Shown here: positions 36,001-45,359 of the stretch, one piece after another
Position numbering within the stretch: position 1 is the first letter of the stretch
Layout of the letters: the number at the start of each line of letters is the position of its first letter
From: Flavivirga eckloniae
Lineage (GTDB): Bacteria > Bacteroidota > Bacteroidia > Flavobacteriales > Flavobacteriaceae
Length of the DNA stretch: 64,000 bases
Reading direction: 5' to 3'
Assembly: GCF_002886045.1 (NCBI RefSeq)
Contig: NZ_CP025791.1
Coordinates: 2,123,001 to 2,187,000, forward strand
Made by a program: the position numbers and the translations under genes
Notes under the pieces: generated by a model
Database searches by the model: none
What the model saw: the letters and a program-made list of their open reading frames with translations, nothing else
What the model was told of the DNA's origin: nothing

Positions 36001-36355
36001 CTGCTGAGTCTGTAATATCCTCAAATTGAAAATCACCTTTATTTAAATATAATTTATTTTCAACCTGATTTCCTGTAAAATAAATATCTGAAAGTCCATC
36101 ATTATTAATGTCTCCTATGGCAACCCCTCCTCCATTATAAGCGTAATTATAAACGATAAAAAAATTACCAGGGCTTTCTTCTATAGCATTATTAAAAGTA
36201 ATTCCTGTTTCATTTGAGGGTATACTTTCGAATAACGTTTCTTTTTTTACAACAACTGCATCTTGTTTGGTTTGTTCCTTTTTACATCCAAAAAACAGAC
36301 ACAAACTAAAAATGAAAAACCACTTTTTTTTGTAGAGAGAGCATATTGATGACAT
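33017..36355 (-). CDS. FG-GAP/VCBS-repeat ASPIC/UnbV surface lipoprotein B
   Basis: A 1,112-residue lipoprotein (lipobox LFFGC, Cys24). It consists of many FG-GAP/VCBS blades with Ca-binding DxDxDG-like loops (GDINNDGLSDIYFTGN, DMDNDNDLDMYLINR, DADGDLDLFVGGRLVP, DIDQDGDMDFVLGN), predicted to form tandem beta propellers. An ASPIC/UnbV segment lies near 510-590 (RFLKLKLKGPKYNTLGLGAKITLF...YLSSVDPIAHFGLG). Such proteins often accompany SusC/SusD pairs; glycan binding or attachment is inferred. It is the last gene of the susC-susD operon, 17 bp after its paralogue. Confidence 0.9.
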   Translation of the reverse strand: MSSICSLYKKKWFFIFSLCLFFGCKKEQTKQDAVVVKKETLFESIPSNETGITFNNAIEESPGNFFIVYNYAYNGGGVAIGDINNDGLSDIYFTGNQVENKLYLNKGDFQFEDITDSAGVGGGEGWDNGVVMVDINGDNLLDIYVCKGGFRGTDEERRNLLYVNNGDNTFSEKAKDYNIADSGFSMMASFFDMDNDNDLDMYLINRPKYFFTSFDDIKKGREEQNPLHRDKLYENINGVYKEVGQKSGINQTYSYGLGLSTSDLNNDGFSDIYVANDYLESDYFFENKGNKTFEQNIQSITNHVAFYGMGIDVVDFNNDGYEDIVELDMTSPDHIRAKTSMASMNVDGYNYILNAGNHYQYMHNMLQVNNGNGYFSEISQFAGIDKTDWSWSCIGSDFDNDGLRDLFISNGFRRDIFDKDATSILLKYVDSELKRQRTKSENVDHIVNLFNENKIPNYIYKNNGGLKFSSKGKDWGLEAASFSNGAAVSDLDNDGDLDLVVNNINDNAFIYKNNSEKSGNRFLKLKLKGPKYNTLGLGAKITLFKNDSIQYHELKNVRGYLSSVDPIAHFGLGITTTIDSVKVVWPDKKINLITNVKANTLLTVDYQQAKVIKETRNKYNPVFKDVTRSAFLGNTVKHTENNFNDFKNQILLPHKLSTEGPCISVADVNNDGFEDFYIGGAVNQAGRLFLQRSNETFIESKQTDFLNDKGFEDVASAFFDANGDGSLDLYVVSGGNEFSEHSSEYQDRLYLNDGKGHFNKSNNLPEITSSGGCVIPLDYDADGDLDLFVGGRLVPNRYTSAPKSYLLQNNSGVFVDVTTQHAKALEFVGMVTDAAWEDIDGDSKNELLLVGEWMPISVFQIKEGIFVKQDMPALNKTNGWWNTIEAKDIDQDGDMDFVLGNLGENYKFKASEEKPFYVFAADYDKNGTNDVFLAKDYKNKIVPIRGKECSTEQLPGISKRFTTYNAFAEADLGSILDDKALTSQKHEVYMFQSVFLINNGGSFKIKKLPNEAQYSTVQSIEIDDFNKDGINDILLAGNKFNVEIETTRADASIGALLEGDKQFDFKAVKPSLSGVFLPTNVKDIKPIKLGKNAKGVLVGVNNGSMHLLKMSN

Positions 36356-36372
36356 AGTTAGTATATATAACC

Positions 36373-39300
36373 CTATTTGGATTTAATTTCTATAAATTTA
36401 AGGGTGTCGTTATTATTTGATACAATAATCATTTGCTTATTACCAACCTTAATAAAGGCCAGATCTTTAACATCTTTGGGCGTATAAAACCCACTTTCTA
36501 TTATAGAATAGGGTGTAAACGTTCCTTGACCGTTTCCTGCTAAAAACATACCTGTTCCGGCATCGTTTCTTGGAGTTTCTATTTCAGAGCCATATAAATT
36601 CCCAGCAGTTACGATATCCTGATGCCCATCTTTATTAAAATCCTTCACCAGTATTTGGTTTACATTAGATAATTGCACCTCATTAGGCAATTCATGCAAC
36701 ACAAAAGAATCTCCTCTATTTTCGATATAAGAGGTTGCAAATGTATTGACCTGATAGTGCAGGGATGCTTCTAATTCTTCTTTACCATACACATCAACCA
36801 AAGTTGCCTCAGCAAATTCGTTATAGGTTTTAAACTTTTCTTTTATTTCACCTACCTGAGAGGATGAGCATGAACGGCCTCTAACTGGGTATTTTTTGCC
36901 TTCGTTATAATAGCTTAAAACGATATCGTTCTTGTTGTTGTTATCGAAATCGTTAAAATAAATATCGAATGTCTCTCCTTCAAATGATTTATACTTATAA
37001 TTAAGTCCTAGGTTTCCTGCTACGAAGTCTATGTCTCCATCGTTATCGAAATCGCCGCTAGCAACACTAAACCACCATCCGGTAGTTTTTGTCAACCCCA
37101 ATTTTTCTGAAATATCACTAAAGTTTTTGCCTTCATTATTTTTAAAAACACGAATAGGCATCCACTCACCCACTACCACAATATCTTTCCAACCATCATT
37201 ATCTATATCTTCAATACTTGCAGAAGTGGCTAACCCTAGTTTATTGAACTCTGGTATCAGCATGTTAGTTACATCTAAAAACTTAATCTTTTCAAATGTA
37301 CTAACATTTTCTAAAATATAAGTTTTTGCCGGTGCGGGATAGTTACCCGGAACCAATCTGCCACAAACTAGCAGGTCTTGATCGCCATCTTTATCATAAT
37401 CAAAATTGTAGACGCGCGATCCGCTGGTAATCATTTCGGGTAGGGCCTCTTTAGATAAGACCAAATTACCTAAGCCATCGTTTACATAGAGTCTATCTTG
37501 AAGCCATTTAGAATCTGGTTCAAATTCATTCCCTCCGCTTACGACATATAAATCCAAATCACCATCGTTATCTGCATCGAACATTAAAGATCCCATATCT
37601 TCATATTCTTTATCATCTTCCAAAGTAAAATATTGTTTATCAAATAAGCCTTGTTTATTCTGATAAAAAAGTCCTCCTGCCTGTTTTGAAGCACCGCTCA
37701 CGTAAAAATCGTCTAAACCATCTTTGTTTAAATCTCCAACCGAAACATAAGGACCAAAGGTTGACGTTTTGTGAGGCAACAGTATTTCTTTTATATAATC
37801 GTCATACTCGTTTTCAACATGAACAAAAAGCGAATCCAATACATTATTTTTTGAAATAAAGAGTTTTTCTTTTTTAACTTTTCCCTCAGTTTTAGCTAAT
37901 TGTGCGTCTGCATTTTTTAGTACCACCATTTTATTAACCGAGACCTGAGTAAGCGTTTGAGTTTTGCCATCTTGCCATTCCACTTTTAAAGTATCGATTA
38001 TGGTTTCTTTACCCAAACCAAAATGAAGCAATGATGCCATAGAGGATATATAGCCGTGCTCCAGACTTAATTCCTGAAACTGCTTTTTACCATCTGCTAT
38101 TACTGTACATTTTGCCCCAATTCCTCTGGGGTTTAATTTATTTCCGTCGAATTTAACAGTAATATAATGATTACTTTCACTATTATTATTTCTAAATATT
38201 ACCGCTTTATCATCTATATTGTTTAATATAATTTCGAGGTCGCCATCATTATCTAAATCGGCATAAGCAACACCATTCGAAAATCCTTTAAATTCTAGTC
38301 CCCAGGCTTTATTCATTTTTTCGAATGTTAGGTCTCCGGAATTTTTAAAAACAAAATTATCTGTTTTTTCCGAAGGCATTCTTAAGGTATTCTTCAACCT
38401 ATCATCTTCTTTCTTTTCACTAAAAGGGTTTTTATTTTTTTTAAGTGCATTAAAAAAATCGGTATTATTTATTTCTCTTCTTGTTCCGTTTGATACGTAT
38501 AAATCTTTCCACCCATCATTGTTTAAATCTGCAAAAACAGGTCCCCAGCTCCAATCGGTGCTTGAGGTATTCGAAATTCTGGAAATGTTGTTAAACTGCG
38601 GTGTGTTTCCTTCACCTAAAACACCGGCATTTAATTGCAAACAATTATGCATGTATTGATAGTAAAGTCCATTGTCGTACGTATCCCAAAACACCTGAGG
38701 GTTCATACTTGCCATGTTTGCTTTAGATCGTTTATTCGTAGACGCATCCATATCGGCTTGAAAAATATCTAGAAAACCGTCATTATTAAAATCGGCGATA
38801 TCGGCTCCCATACCATATAAAGCAGTGTGCTTCACTGATTGTTCAATGGTATTTTTAAAGGTTCCATCACCATTATTTATATAACAAAAATCTGCACTGG
38901 CAAAATCGTTACTTACATAAATATCTTTATAACCATCGTTATTTAAATCACTAATACTGGCACTTAACGACAGGCTATAAGATAACATTCCGGCTTCTTT
39001 GGTAACATCCTTAAATTGACCGTTACCATCGTTTCTGTACAGGTGATTTGAGTGCCTTGGAACGGCATGCCTTATATGTTGCATGAATATATAGGGCGTT
39101 GTATTAAATGGTGTAATGGGATAATTGGCCACATACAAATCCAGATCACCATCATTATCATAATCGAAAAAAGTACTTTGTGTGCTATGCCCGTTATCTG
39201 CGATACCGTATGCCTCTGCTTCTTCTTTAAATGTTAGACGACCTTCCTTATTAAGCCCCTGATTAACTAAAAGTTTATTCGGGCAATGTGGCGCTTTTCC

Positions 39301-39696
39301 AGATACGCTTAAATATATATCTAACCAACCGTCATTATTAATATCGACAGTTGTTGCACCTAAAAACCAATTCTCATGGGATAGTCCAGCATTTGCTTCT
39401 TTTGTAACATCATGAAAAACTAAATCTCCTTTATTTAGATATAGTTTATTCTCCACCATATTACCAGTAAAATACAAATCTTGTAAACCATCATTATTAA
39501 AATCTCCCACGGCAATACCGCCTCCCATATAGATATATGGATAATTAAAATAATTAAGTGTGTCCGATTCTGTCAATGTGTTTTGGAACTCAATTCCCGT
39601 GACATCTGATGTCAGCAAGGTAAATTGTTTTTTCTTAATATCTTTTGAACAAGAAAAAATAAAAACGAGAAGAAAAATACTCTTAAAGAATTTCAT
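36373..39696 (-). CDS. FG-GAP/VCBS-repeat ASPIC/UnbV surface lipoprotein A
   Basis: A 1,107-residue lipoprotein (lipobox FIFSC, Cys16), full-length paralogue of the following gene. FG-GAP blades (GDFNNDGLQDLYFTGN, DYDNDGDLDLYVANY, DLNNDGWKDLYVSNGT, DADNDGDLDLYVVSGGNEF) surround an ASPIC/UnbV domain (HYITVKFDGNKLNPRGIGAKCTV...YISSMASLLHFGLG). Both end in a blade with an ETPRNDAGTG/ETTRADASIG-type motif. The calcium-loop density suggests a rigid, Ca-stabilised surface protein. It lies 108 bp after susD, with an intervening hairpin that could reduce its expression relative to susCD. Confidence 0.9.
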   Translation of the reverse strand: MKFFKSIFLLVFIFSCSKDIKKKQFTLLTSDVTGIEFQNTLTESDTLNYFNYPYIYMGGGIAVGDFNNDGLQDLYFTGNMVENKLYLNKGDLVFHDVTKEANAGLSHENWFLGATTVDINNDGWLDIYLSVSGKAPHCPNKLLVNQGLNKEGRLTFKEEAEAYGIADNGHSTQSTFFDYDNDGDLDLYVANYPITPFNTTPYIFMQHIRHAVPRHSNHLYRNDGNGQFKDVTKEAGMLSYSLSLSASISDLNNDGYKDIYVSNDFASADFCYINNGDGTFKNTIEQSVKHTALYGMGADIADFNNDGFLDIFQADMDASTNKRSKANMASMNPQVFWDTYDNGLYYQYMHNCLQLNAGVLGEGNTPQFNNISRISNTSSTDWSWGPVFADLNNDGWKDLYVSNGTRREINNTDFFNALKKNKNPFSEKKEDDRLKNTLRMPSEKTDNFVFKNSGDLTFEKMNKAWGLEFKGFSNGVAYADLDNDGDLEIILNNIDDKAVIFRNNNSESNHYITVKFDGNKLNPRGIGAKCTVIADGKKQFQELSLEHGYISSMASLLHFGLGKETIIDTLKVEWQDGKTQTLTQVSVNKMVVLKNADAQLAKTEGKVKKEKLFISKNNVLDSLFVHVENEYDDYIKEILLPHKTSTFGPYVSVGDLNKDGLDDFYVSGASKQAGGLFYQNKQGLFDKQYFTLEDDKEYEDMGSLMFDADNDGDLDLYVVSGGNEFEPDSKWLQDRLYVNDGLGNLVLSKEALPEMITSGSRVYNFDYDKDGDQDLLVCGRLVPGNYPAPAKTYILENVSTFEKIKFLDVTNMLIPEFNKLGLATSASIEDIDNDGWKDIVVVGEWMPIRVFKNNEGKNFSDISEKLGLTKTTGWWFSVASGDFDNDGDIDFVAGNLGLNYKYKSFEGETFDIYFNDFDNNNKNDIVLSYYNEGKKYPVRGRSCSSSQVGEIKEKFKTYNEFAEATLVDVYGKEELEASLHYQVNTFATSYIENRGDSFVLHELPNEVQLSNVNQILVKDFNKDGHQDIVTAGNLYGSEIETPRNDAGTGMFLAGNGQGTFTPYSIIESGFYTPKDVKDLAFIKVGNKQMIIVSNNNDTLKFIEIKSK

Positions 39697-39732
39697 ATTG
39701 AAACTAACTTTTGAGGCTTAACAAATATAAGA

Positions 39733-39759
39733 AATCCTGCATACGTTGTATGCAGGATT
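39733..39759 (-). terminator. Perfect hairpin between susD and the VCBS genes
   Basis: AATCCTGCATAC and GTATGCAGGATT form a perfect 12-bp stem with a 3-nt loop. On the minus strand it is followed by TCTTATATTT, a weak T tract, so it may attenuate read-through or stabilise the susCD mRNA rather than end it fully. Confidence 0.65.
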
Positions 39760-39804
39760 GACCAATAAATCAAATTAATATAAAAACTAAACTATGCAAT
39801 GTAT

Positions 39805-41226
39805 TTACAAATTGGTATTAACCTGCAATTCTACGCTCGGTATGGGCAATAAATAAGTATCTCCATCGAATCTTTTTAAATCTAACCATCTAGATTGTTC
39901 ACCTGCTAATTCTACCCACCGTTCATGTTTTATAGCATCTAAAATTGCCTCAGTGCCGGATACATTAATAGCTGGCATATTAACAGACGGTCTTGCCCGA
40001 ACTTGATTTAAGAAACCTAAAGCTACAGCTTCAGATCCTCCTGAACGTATTTCTGCTTCTGCTTGCATAAGCAATACATCTGCATAACGAATAACCCTTA
40101 CGTTTATACCACTAAATGGTGTTTCTGAAGACCTATTATCATAGTTTTGATATTTTCTCCAGGCTGGATTATTATCTGGCCCGATTGTACCATCAGCAAA
40201 TGTACTTTCACCATTATTATATGTATTAGTCATTGTACCATTATCACTATCATCTATTGAATAAAAAGTATATGCATAGCGTATATCTCCATCTTCGAAT
40301 TCATCTAAAAGCACCTGACTTGGTTTCACATTCCACCATCCTGAATACTCCATAGCTCTAAACGTTGTTTCTGCATTTCCTCTTCCTGTTTGCTGCCATG
40401 AGTCTCCCTCTCCTGTAGATTCGTCAAAATTTACTTCAAATATAGATTCGTCGTTATGCTCAAGGTCTTTGCTTCCAGAAAAGTTATCCAAATAATTATC
40501 CATCAAAGTATAACCTGTAACTTTTTCTAAGGCATTTTTTGCACCAGCTGCATCCCCATTTTGTAACAATACTTTTCCTAATAACGCCCAAGCAGATCCT
40601 TTTGTTGGTCTACCTTTTTCTTGCACTCCTTTTGCGGGCAAGTTATCTGTTGCAAATTCCAAATCTTCAATAATAGCATTGTAAACCTCTGACGCTGGCG
40701 ATTTAGGCCTACCCGACGGTAAACTCTGAGTATCCAGCACTAATGGAATATCGCCATATTTAGTCACTAAATGGAAATAAAAAAGTGCTCTTAAGAATCG
40801 TACCTCTCCTAACCTTCCCAAAGCATCATCCTCAGGTATATTCTCAAAATTTTCTTCGTTAGTAATAACAAAATTACAACGGCCTATACCTTGATAATTA
40901 TGAGTCCAATGTCTCACACTTCCTTCGTTTGTCTCATTTACAACTCGAGCAATCATCTGCGCTTTATCCCCTTCCAAGTTACCTGTTGCACGATTTTCGC
41001 CCGCAATATTATCGTTAATATAGAATTGATATCTCGCATAATTACCTGTTTCTTGAAGATACGTATAGCAGGCAGTCGCCGCCGCTTCCAACTGTAAACT
41101 TGACTTAAAAAATGTAGCCTCCGACAGTTGATTAGGATTATTTAATTCTAATCCTGATTCATTGCAGGAAATTAAAATTCCAAAAATCACTGCAATGCCA
41201 GTAAAAAATATTTTAATTCTTTTCAT
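39805..41226 (-). CDS. SusD/RagB-family substrate-binding lipoprotein (pair 2)
   Basis: A 473-residue surface lipoprotein (lipobox ILISC, Cys21) that binds the glycan for the adjoining SusC. Segments include LSEATFFKSSLQLEAAATACYTYLQ, RFLRALFYFHLVTKYGDIPLVLDTQSL, GSAWALLGKVLLQNGDAAGAKNALEKV, VIRYADVLLMQAEAEIR and the C-terminal AILDAIKHERWVELAGEQSRWLDLKRF. All are standard SusD blocks. It is encoded 28 bp after susC in the PUL that also includes GH3 and probably GH115 enzymes. Confidence 0.95.
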   Translation of the reverse strand: MKRIKIFFTGIAVIFGILISCNESGLELNNPNQLSEATFFKSSLQLEAAATACYTYLQETGNYARYQFYINDNIAGENRATGNLEGDKAQMIARVVNETNEGSVRHWTHNYQGIGRCNFVITNEENFENIPEDDALGRLGEVRFLRALFYFHLVTKYGDIPLVLDTQSLPSGRPKSPASEVYNAIIEDLEFATDNLPAKGVQEKGRPTKGSAWALLGKVLLQNGDAAGAKNALEKVTGYTLMDNYLDNFSGSKDLEHNDESIFEVNFDESTGEGDSWQQTGRGNAETTFRAMEYSGWWNVKPSQVLLDEFEDGDIRYAYTFYSIDDSDNGTMTNTYNNGESTFADGTIGPDNNPAWRKYQNYDNRSSETPFSGINVRVIRYADVLLMQAEAEIRSGGSEAVALGFLNQVRARPSVNMPAINVSGTEAILDAIKHERWVELAGEQSRWLDLKRFDGDTYLLPIPSVELQVNTNL

Positions 41227-41254
41227 GTTTTTTTATATTATTGATTAATATATA

Positions 41255-44200
41255 TTAAAATGCCAATTGAACCCCAACTGTAAATGATCTTGGTTGTGGG
41301 TACACACCCCTATCTATCCCAACACCTGCCGCGGCAGATTGCTGTCCCGGAGTTACTGTAGAACTCCCACCTATTTCCGGATCGTAACCAGAATAGTCAG
41401 TAATTGTAAATAGGTTTTGCCCTGTAGCATATATTCTAAATTTAGAAAAAACACCATTTGCAACCGATGATAATGTAGATTCTGGCAGGCTATATCCAAT
41501 AGTTAAGTTTCTAAGTTTAGCATAAGATCCATCTTCTATAAAACGATCTGAGCGTCTTACATTACGACCATCTTTTGCTGCTGCTGCCGAATATCCGGGC
41601 ACCGTTGCATTTGTATTAGTCGGTGTCCATCTATTTAACACCGCAGTTCCTGCATTAAACAAACGTGGCATCCCTTCCAAATCATATAAATTTGTATTAT
41701 ATATATCATTCCCACTTACACCACTAAAGAATAGCGTAGCATCGAAATTCTTATAGTTAGCCGATAAGTTTAAACCATAAGTTAGTTCTGGAAAAGGGTT
41801 TCCTATTTTTAATTCATCATTACCATCAATTACCCCATCATTGTTTTGATCTACATAACGTATATCACCTGGTATGGCAACAGATTGTGCACTCCTATCG
41901 TCTCCTTCCTGAAACAACCCATCTGTTTGAAGTCCATAAAAGTAGAATAACGATTCCCCTTCTGTAATTCTAGATAATGTTTCGTTTTCAAAAGTAGAGC
42001 TTTGTATAAACGACAGATCTCCTAAATCTGTAGCTTCATTTTTAGATGTACCAAGGTTTAAGTTAGCAGACCAACTAAAATCTCCTCCTTTATCATGGTT
42101 GTAACCAACATTAAACTCAAATCCTTTAGTTTTTGTTGATGCCCCATTACGTTGAGTAAAACCAGCACCTAAACCTTCTGAAGGCACATTAGGGATAGGC
42201 ACAATAACGTCTTCTACATCGTTATTGTAATATTCGAAAGATAAGGTAAATGCATTGTTAAAAAGTCCCAAATCCAAACCAATATTAGTCATAGTTGCTT
42301 CTTCCCATTTTAAATCTGGATTTGCAGTACCAAAATTGGAAGTTCCAACATTATTATTTAAACCTATATATCCATAAGTAGCCAATAATCCCGATTCGTA
42401 AACATAATCTACAGATCCATCATTACCAGTTGTACCCCAAGACCCTCTAAGTTTCATACTACTAATGGATTTTGAATCTTTTAAGAAATCTTCTTCACTT
42501 ATTACCCATCCTAAAGAAACGGCTGGGAATGTTCCCCATCTGTTATTTGATCCAAAACGAGAAGACCCATCACGACGAATAGATGCCGAAATTAAATATT
42601 TGCTATTATAATTGTAATTAAGCCTTCCTACATAAGAAATTAAACCATATTCAAAAAGTTGGTTCGTAACCTGTCCGTTCCCTTGAATTACAGGTACCGC
42701 ATCACTTAAAGGATTTGAGGCCTGAGATCGGTTATTCCTAGTATTAGTTTCAAACTTTTCTGCCACTAATAATAAATCTAAATTATGAACATCATTAAAA
42801 ACTTTGGAATAGGTTAACGAGCTGGTATAAGTGTCTGAACTGAAAACATTAGCCCTTTGATCAAGTATCGCAGCATCTCGTTTATTCACCCCTTCATTAA
42901 ACCTAGGGCGGTGAATATTTGTTGATGCCGATGTTCTTTCAAAACCGTATTGAAATTTATACTCTAAACCATCAATAAACTCGTAAGACGCATAGAGCGA
43001 TCCTAATATTTTAACAACATCGGTTACATTATTACCTATGGTTTGAAGCCTAACCGGATTTTCTGCATCCGATCCACCATCTGAACCATCCGGCCCACCG
43101 AAACCGCCCAGATTGTTCGAATCATAAGCTGGGGTATAAGGTAACGACTTGATCATATGCTCCACTAATGTCCTATCTCCATTCTGCTCCTCATTTTTCA
43201 TTTCTGAATCTGCAATAGCCAGAGTTTCTCCTATTTTAAACTTATTACCCAATTTGAATTCACTATTTGCCCTTAGAGACGATCTGTTAAATCCTGTATT
43301 AATAATAATACCTTCTTGATCTATAAACCCTGCAGATATATTAAATATAGCCGCATCACTTCCTCCAGAAACACCTACATTCGTATTATAAACAAATGCT
43401 GACTGAAATACTTCGTCTTGCCAGTCGGTATTGAGTGTTGTAGACGCTTCATTTTCGGTATATCTGTTAGGCAAACCGAATGTCTCAGAGGCATATTGCC
43501 TAAACTGCTCTGAGTTAAGCAAGTCCAATGTTTTTGGAATACTTTGAGTAGATACATATGAATCTAAAGTAACTCTGGTTTTTCCTGATTTCCCTTTTTT
43601 AGTTGTTATAATTACAACACCATTAGAAGCTCTAGACCCATATATAGCAGCTGTTGATGCATCTTTTAACACATCGATAGTTTCTATATCATTGGGGTTA
43701 ATTTCATTAATACTTCCGGAAACAATACCATCTATAACATATAATGGTTGACTATTACCAAAAGTTCCCAAACCACGAATTTGAACTTGGGGAGCAGTCC
43801 CCGGAGATCCTCCGTTAATTATCGTAACACCTGGCGCTTGACCCTGTAGGGCTTGGTCTGCAGATATTACTGGTGTTCTGTTAATATCCTCCGATTTCAC
43901 CGAAGAAATAGCACCGGTTACTAAACGCCTCGACGTTTTTCCGTAACCTACCACGACAATTTCACTTAATGCACTAGTGTCTTCAACTAGAACAACATTG
44001 ATTTCAGATCTTCCATCAACAGGAACTTCAAGTGTTTCGTAACCAACATAGCTAAAAACCAATATAGCGTTTGTATCTACATTAGTAAGACTATACTTTC
44101 CATCAAAATCGGATCCTGCTCCATTAGTAGTTCCTTTTACTATAACATTAGCACCAGGTAAAGGACCATTTGAATCAGAAATAGTACCAGTCACATTTTG

Positions 44201-44269
44201 AGAATACATAGATATGCTCAAAATAAAAATCACTAAAAAAAGCAATTTTTTAAATAATTTTTTTTTCAT
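41255..44269 (-). CDS. SusC/RagA TonB-dependent transporter (pair 2)
   Basis: A 1,004-residue outer-membrane importer: signal peptide (to about residue 24, SMYSQ), carboxypeptidase-regulatory-like domain (NVTGTISDSNGPLPGANVIVKGTTNGAGSDFDGKYSL...FSYVGYETLEVPVDG), then the plug with VVVGYGKTSRRLVTGAISSV, VTIINGGSPGTAPQVQIRGLGTFG and VLKDASTAAIYGSRASNGVVIITTK. The barrel ends in RSFTVGVQLAF. It is complete. It heads a four-gene operon (susC, susD, two VCBS genes) and is divergent from an AraC regulator 214 bp away. Confidence 0.96.
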   Translation of the reverse strand: MKKKLFKKLLFLVIFILSISMYSQNVTGTISDSNGPLPGANVIVKGTTNGAGSDFDGKYSLTNVDTNAILVFSYVGYETLEVPVDGRSEINVVLVEDTSALSEIVVVGYGKTSRRLVTGAISSVKSEDINRTPVISADQALQGQAPGVTIINGGSPGTAPQVQIRGLGTFGNSQPLYVIDGIVSGSINEINPNDIETIDVLKDASTAAIYGSRASNGVVIITTKKGKSGKTRVTLDSYVSTQSIPKTLDLLNSEQFRQYASETFGLPNRYTENEASTTLNTDWQDEVFQSAFVYNTNVGVSGGSDAAIFNISAGFIDQEGIIINTGFNRSSLRANSEFKLGNKFKIGETLAIADSEMKNEEQNGDRTLVEHMIKSLPYTPAYDSNNLGGFGGPDGSDGGSDAENPVRLQTIGNNVTDVVKILGSLYASYEFIDGLEYKFQYGFERTSASTNIHRPRFNEGVNKRDAAILDQRANVFSSDTYTSSLTYSKVFNDVHNLDLLLVAEKFETNTRNNRSQASNPLSDAVPVIQGNGQVTNQLFEYGLISYVGRLNYNYNSKYLISASIRRDGSSRFGSNNRWGTFPAVSLGWVISEEDFLKDSKSISSMKLRGSWGTTGNDGSVDYVYESGLLATYGYIGLNNNVGTSNFGTANPDLKWEEATMTNIGLDLGLFNNAFTLSFEYYNNDVEDVIVPIPNVPSEGLGAGFTQRNGASTKTKGFEFNVGYNHDKGGDFSWSANLNLGTSKNEATDLGDLSFIQSSTFENETLSRITEGESLFYFYGLQTDGLFQEGDDRSAQSVAIPGDIRYVDQNNDGVIDGNDELKIGNPFPELTYGLNLSANYKNFDATLFFSGVSGNDIYNTNLYDLEGMPRLFNAGTAVLNRWTPTNTNATVPGYSAAAAKDGRNVRRSDRFIEDGSYAKLRNLTIGYSLPESTLSSVANGVFSKFRIYATGQNLFTITDYSGYDPEIGGSSTVTPGQQSAAAGVGIDRGVYPQPRSFTVGVQLAF

Positions 44270-44483
44270 AAATCATTGTAAATTAGTATATTAAAAAATA
44301 ATTTTTAATAGTTTCATTAAATAAGGTAGATTTGTAATGAGCAAAAATCATTATCCGATATTATTTAATGATTAGTTAATATTTAGTTTGCAACACAAAT
44401 TTAACATCAAAATAAGCATATATATAATATGATTTTATCAAATAATAGTATATATTTCTCACAATACCTTAAATACATTTCAT

Positions 44484-45359
44484 ATGCTGGATAATATACA
44501 CAGAGAAATAACCCAACTCACGCCAGAGGATAGTTTTTTAGTTTTCGATCGGGTAAAAGACGACTTCGACTTCCCCATCCACTTTCATCCCGAGTATGAA
44601 TTGAACTTTATACAAAACGGCAAAGGCGTTAGGAGGATTGTTGGCGATAATATTGAAGAAATAGACGACATTGAACTTGTTTTTGTTGGATCGAACGTAG
44701 TCCACGCATGGGAACTACATAAATGCCAATGCAAACAAATTCATGAAATCACCATACACATAAATTACGATTTACTTGACGAAAAACTGTTAGCACGAAA
44801 TATATTCAAGCCCATAAAGGACATGTTTGAGAAATCTGCCCATGGCATTCTTTTCTCAAGAAAGGTTTCAAAAGAAATGGCGCCAAGGCTTATAAAGCTT
44901 AGCAAAACAGATGGTATAGACTACTATTTAGAGTTTATATCTATATTATACGACTTGGCAAACTCAAGAAATCAGCGCATGCTGTCCAATTTCACAACAC
45001 AAAAGAGAAGTTTTGAAAATAGTTCGAAAATAAAAAAGGTTTACGACTACATTCAAAATAATTTTGACAAAAAAATATCACTGGACGAAATATCAACCCT
45101 AGTAAATATGACTCCAGTCTCCTTTAATAGGTTTATAAAAAAGCGAACAGGGAAAACTTTTGTGGTTTACGTTAACAGTACCCGTATAAGCCACGCTAGC
45201 AAACTACTACTGGAAACAGATTTAAGTATTGCTGAAATAAGTTTTAAATGCGGATTTAACAATATAGCCAACTTTAATCGTATCTTTAAAAAAGAGAAAA
45301 AGGCTACGCCTAGTGAATACAGAGAGAATTTTAATGCATGTATAAAACGTGTTCTATAG
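44484..45359 (+). CDS. AraC-family regulator with cupin sensor domain
   Basis: A 291-residue soluble regulator. Residues 20-130 form a cupin-like ligand domain (FDFPIHFHPEYELNFIQNGKGVRRIVGDNIEEIDDIELVFVGSNVVHAWEL). Residues about 187-285 contain two HTH motifs (KISLDEISTLVNMTPVSFNRFIKKRTGKTFVVYVNSTRISHASKLLLETDLSIAEISFKCGFNNIANFNRIFKKEKKATPSEYR). It probably senses a sugar released from the PUL substrate and controls the divergent susC operon and the downstream GH3 gene. ATAGTAT-containing repeats flank it. Confidence 0.93.
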   Translation: MLDNIHREITQLTPEDSFLVFDRVKDDFDFPIHFHPEYELNFIQNGKGVRRIVGDNIEEIDDIELVFVGSNVVHAWELHKCQCKQIHEITIHINYDLLDEKLLARNIFKPIKDMFEKSAHGILFSRKVSKEMAPRLIKLSKTDGIDYYLEFISILYDLANSRNQRMLSNFTTQKRSFENSSKIKKVYDYIQNNFDKKISLDEISTLVNMTPVSFNRFIKKRTGKTFVVYVNSTRISHASKLLLETDLSIAEISFKCGFNNIANFNRIFKKEKKATPSEYRENFNACIKRVL

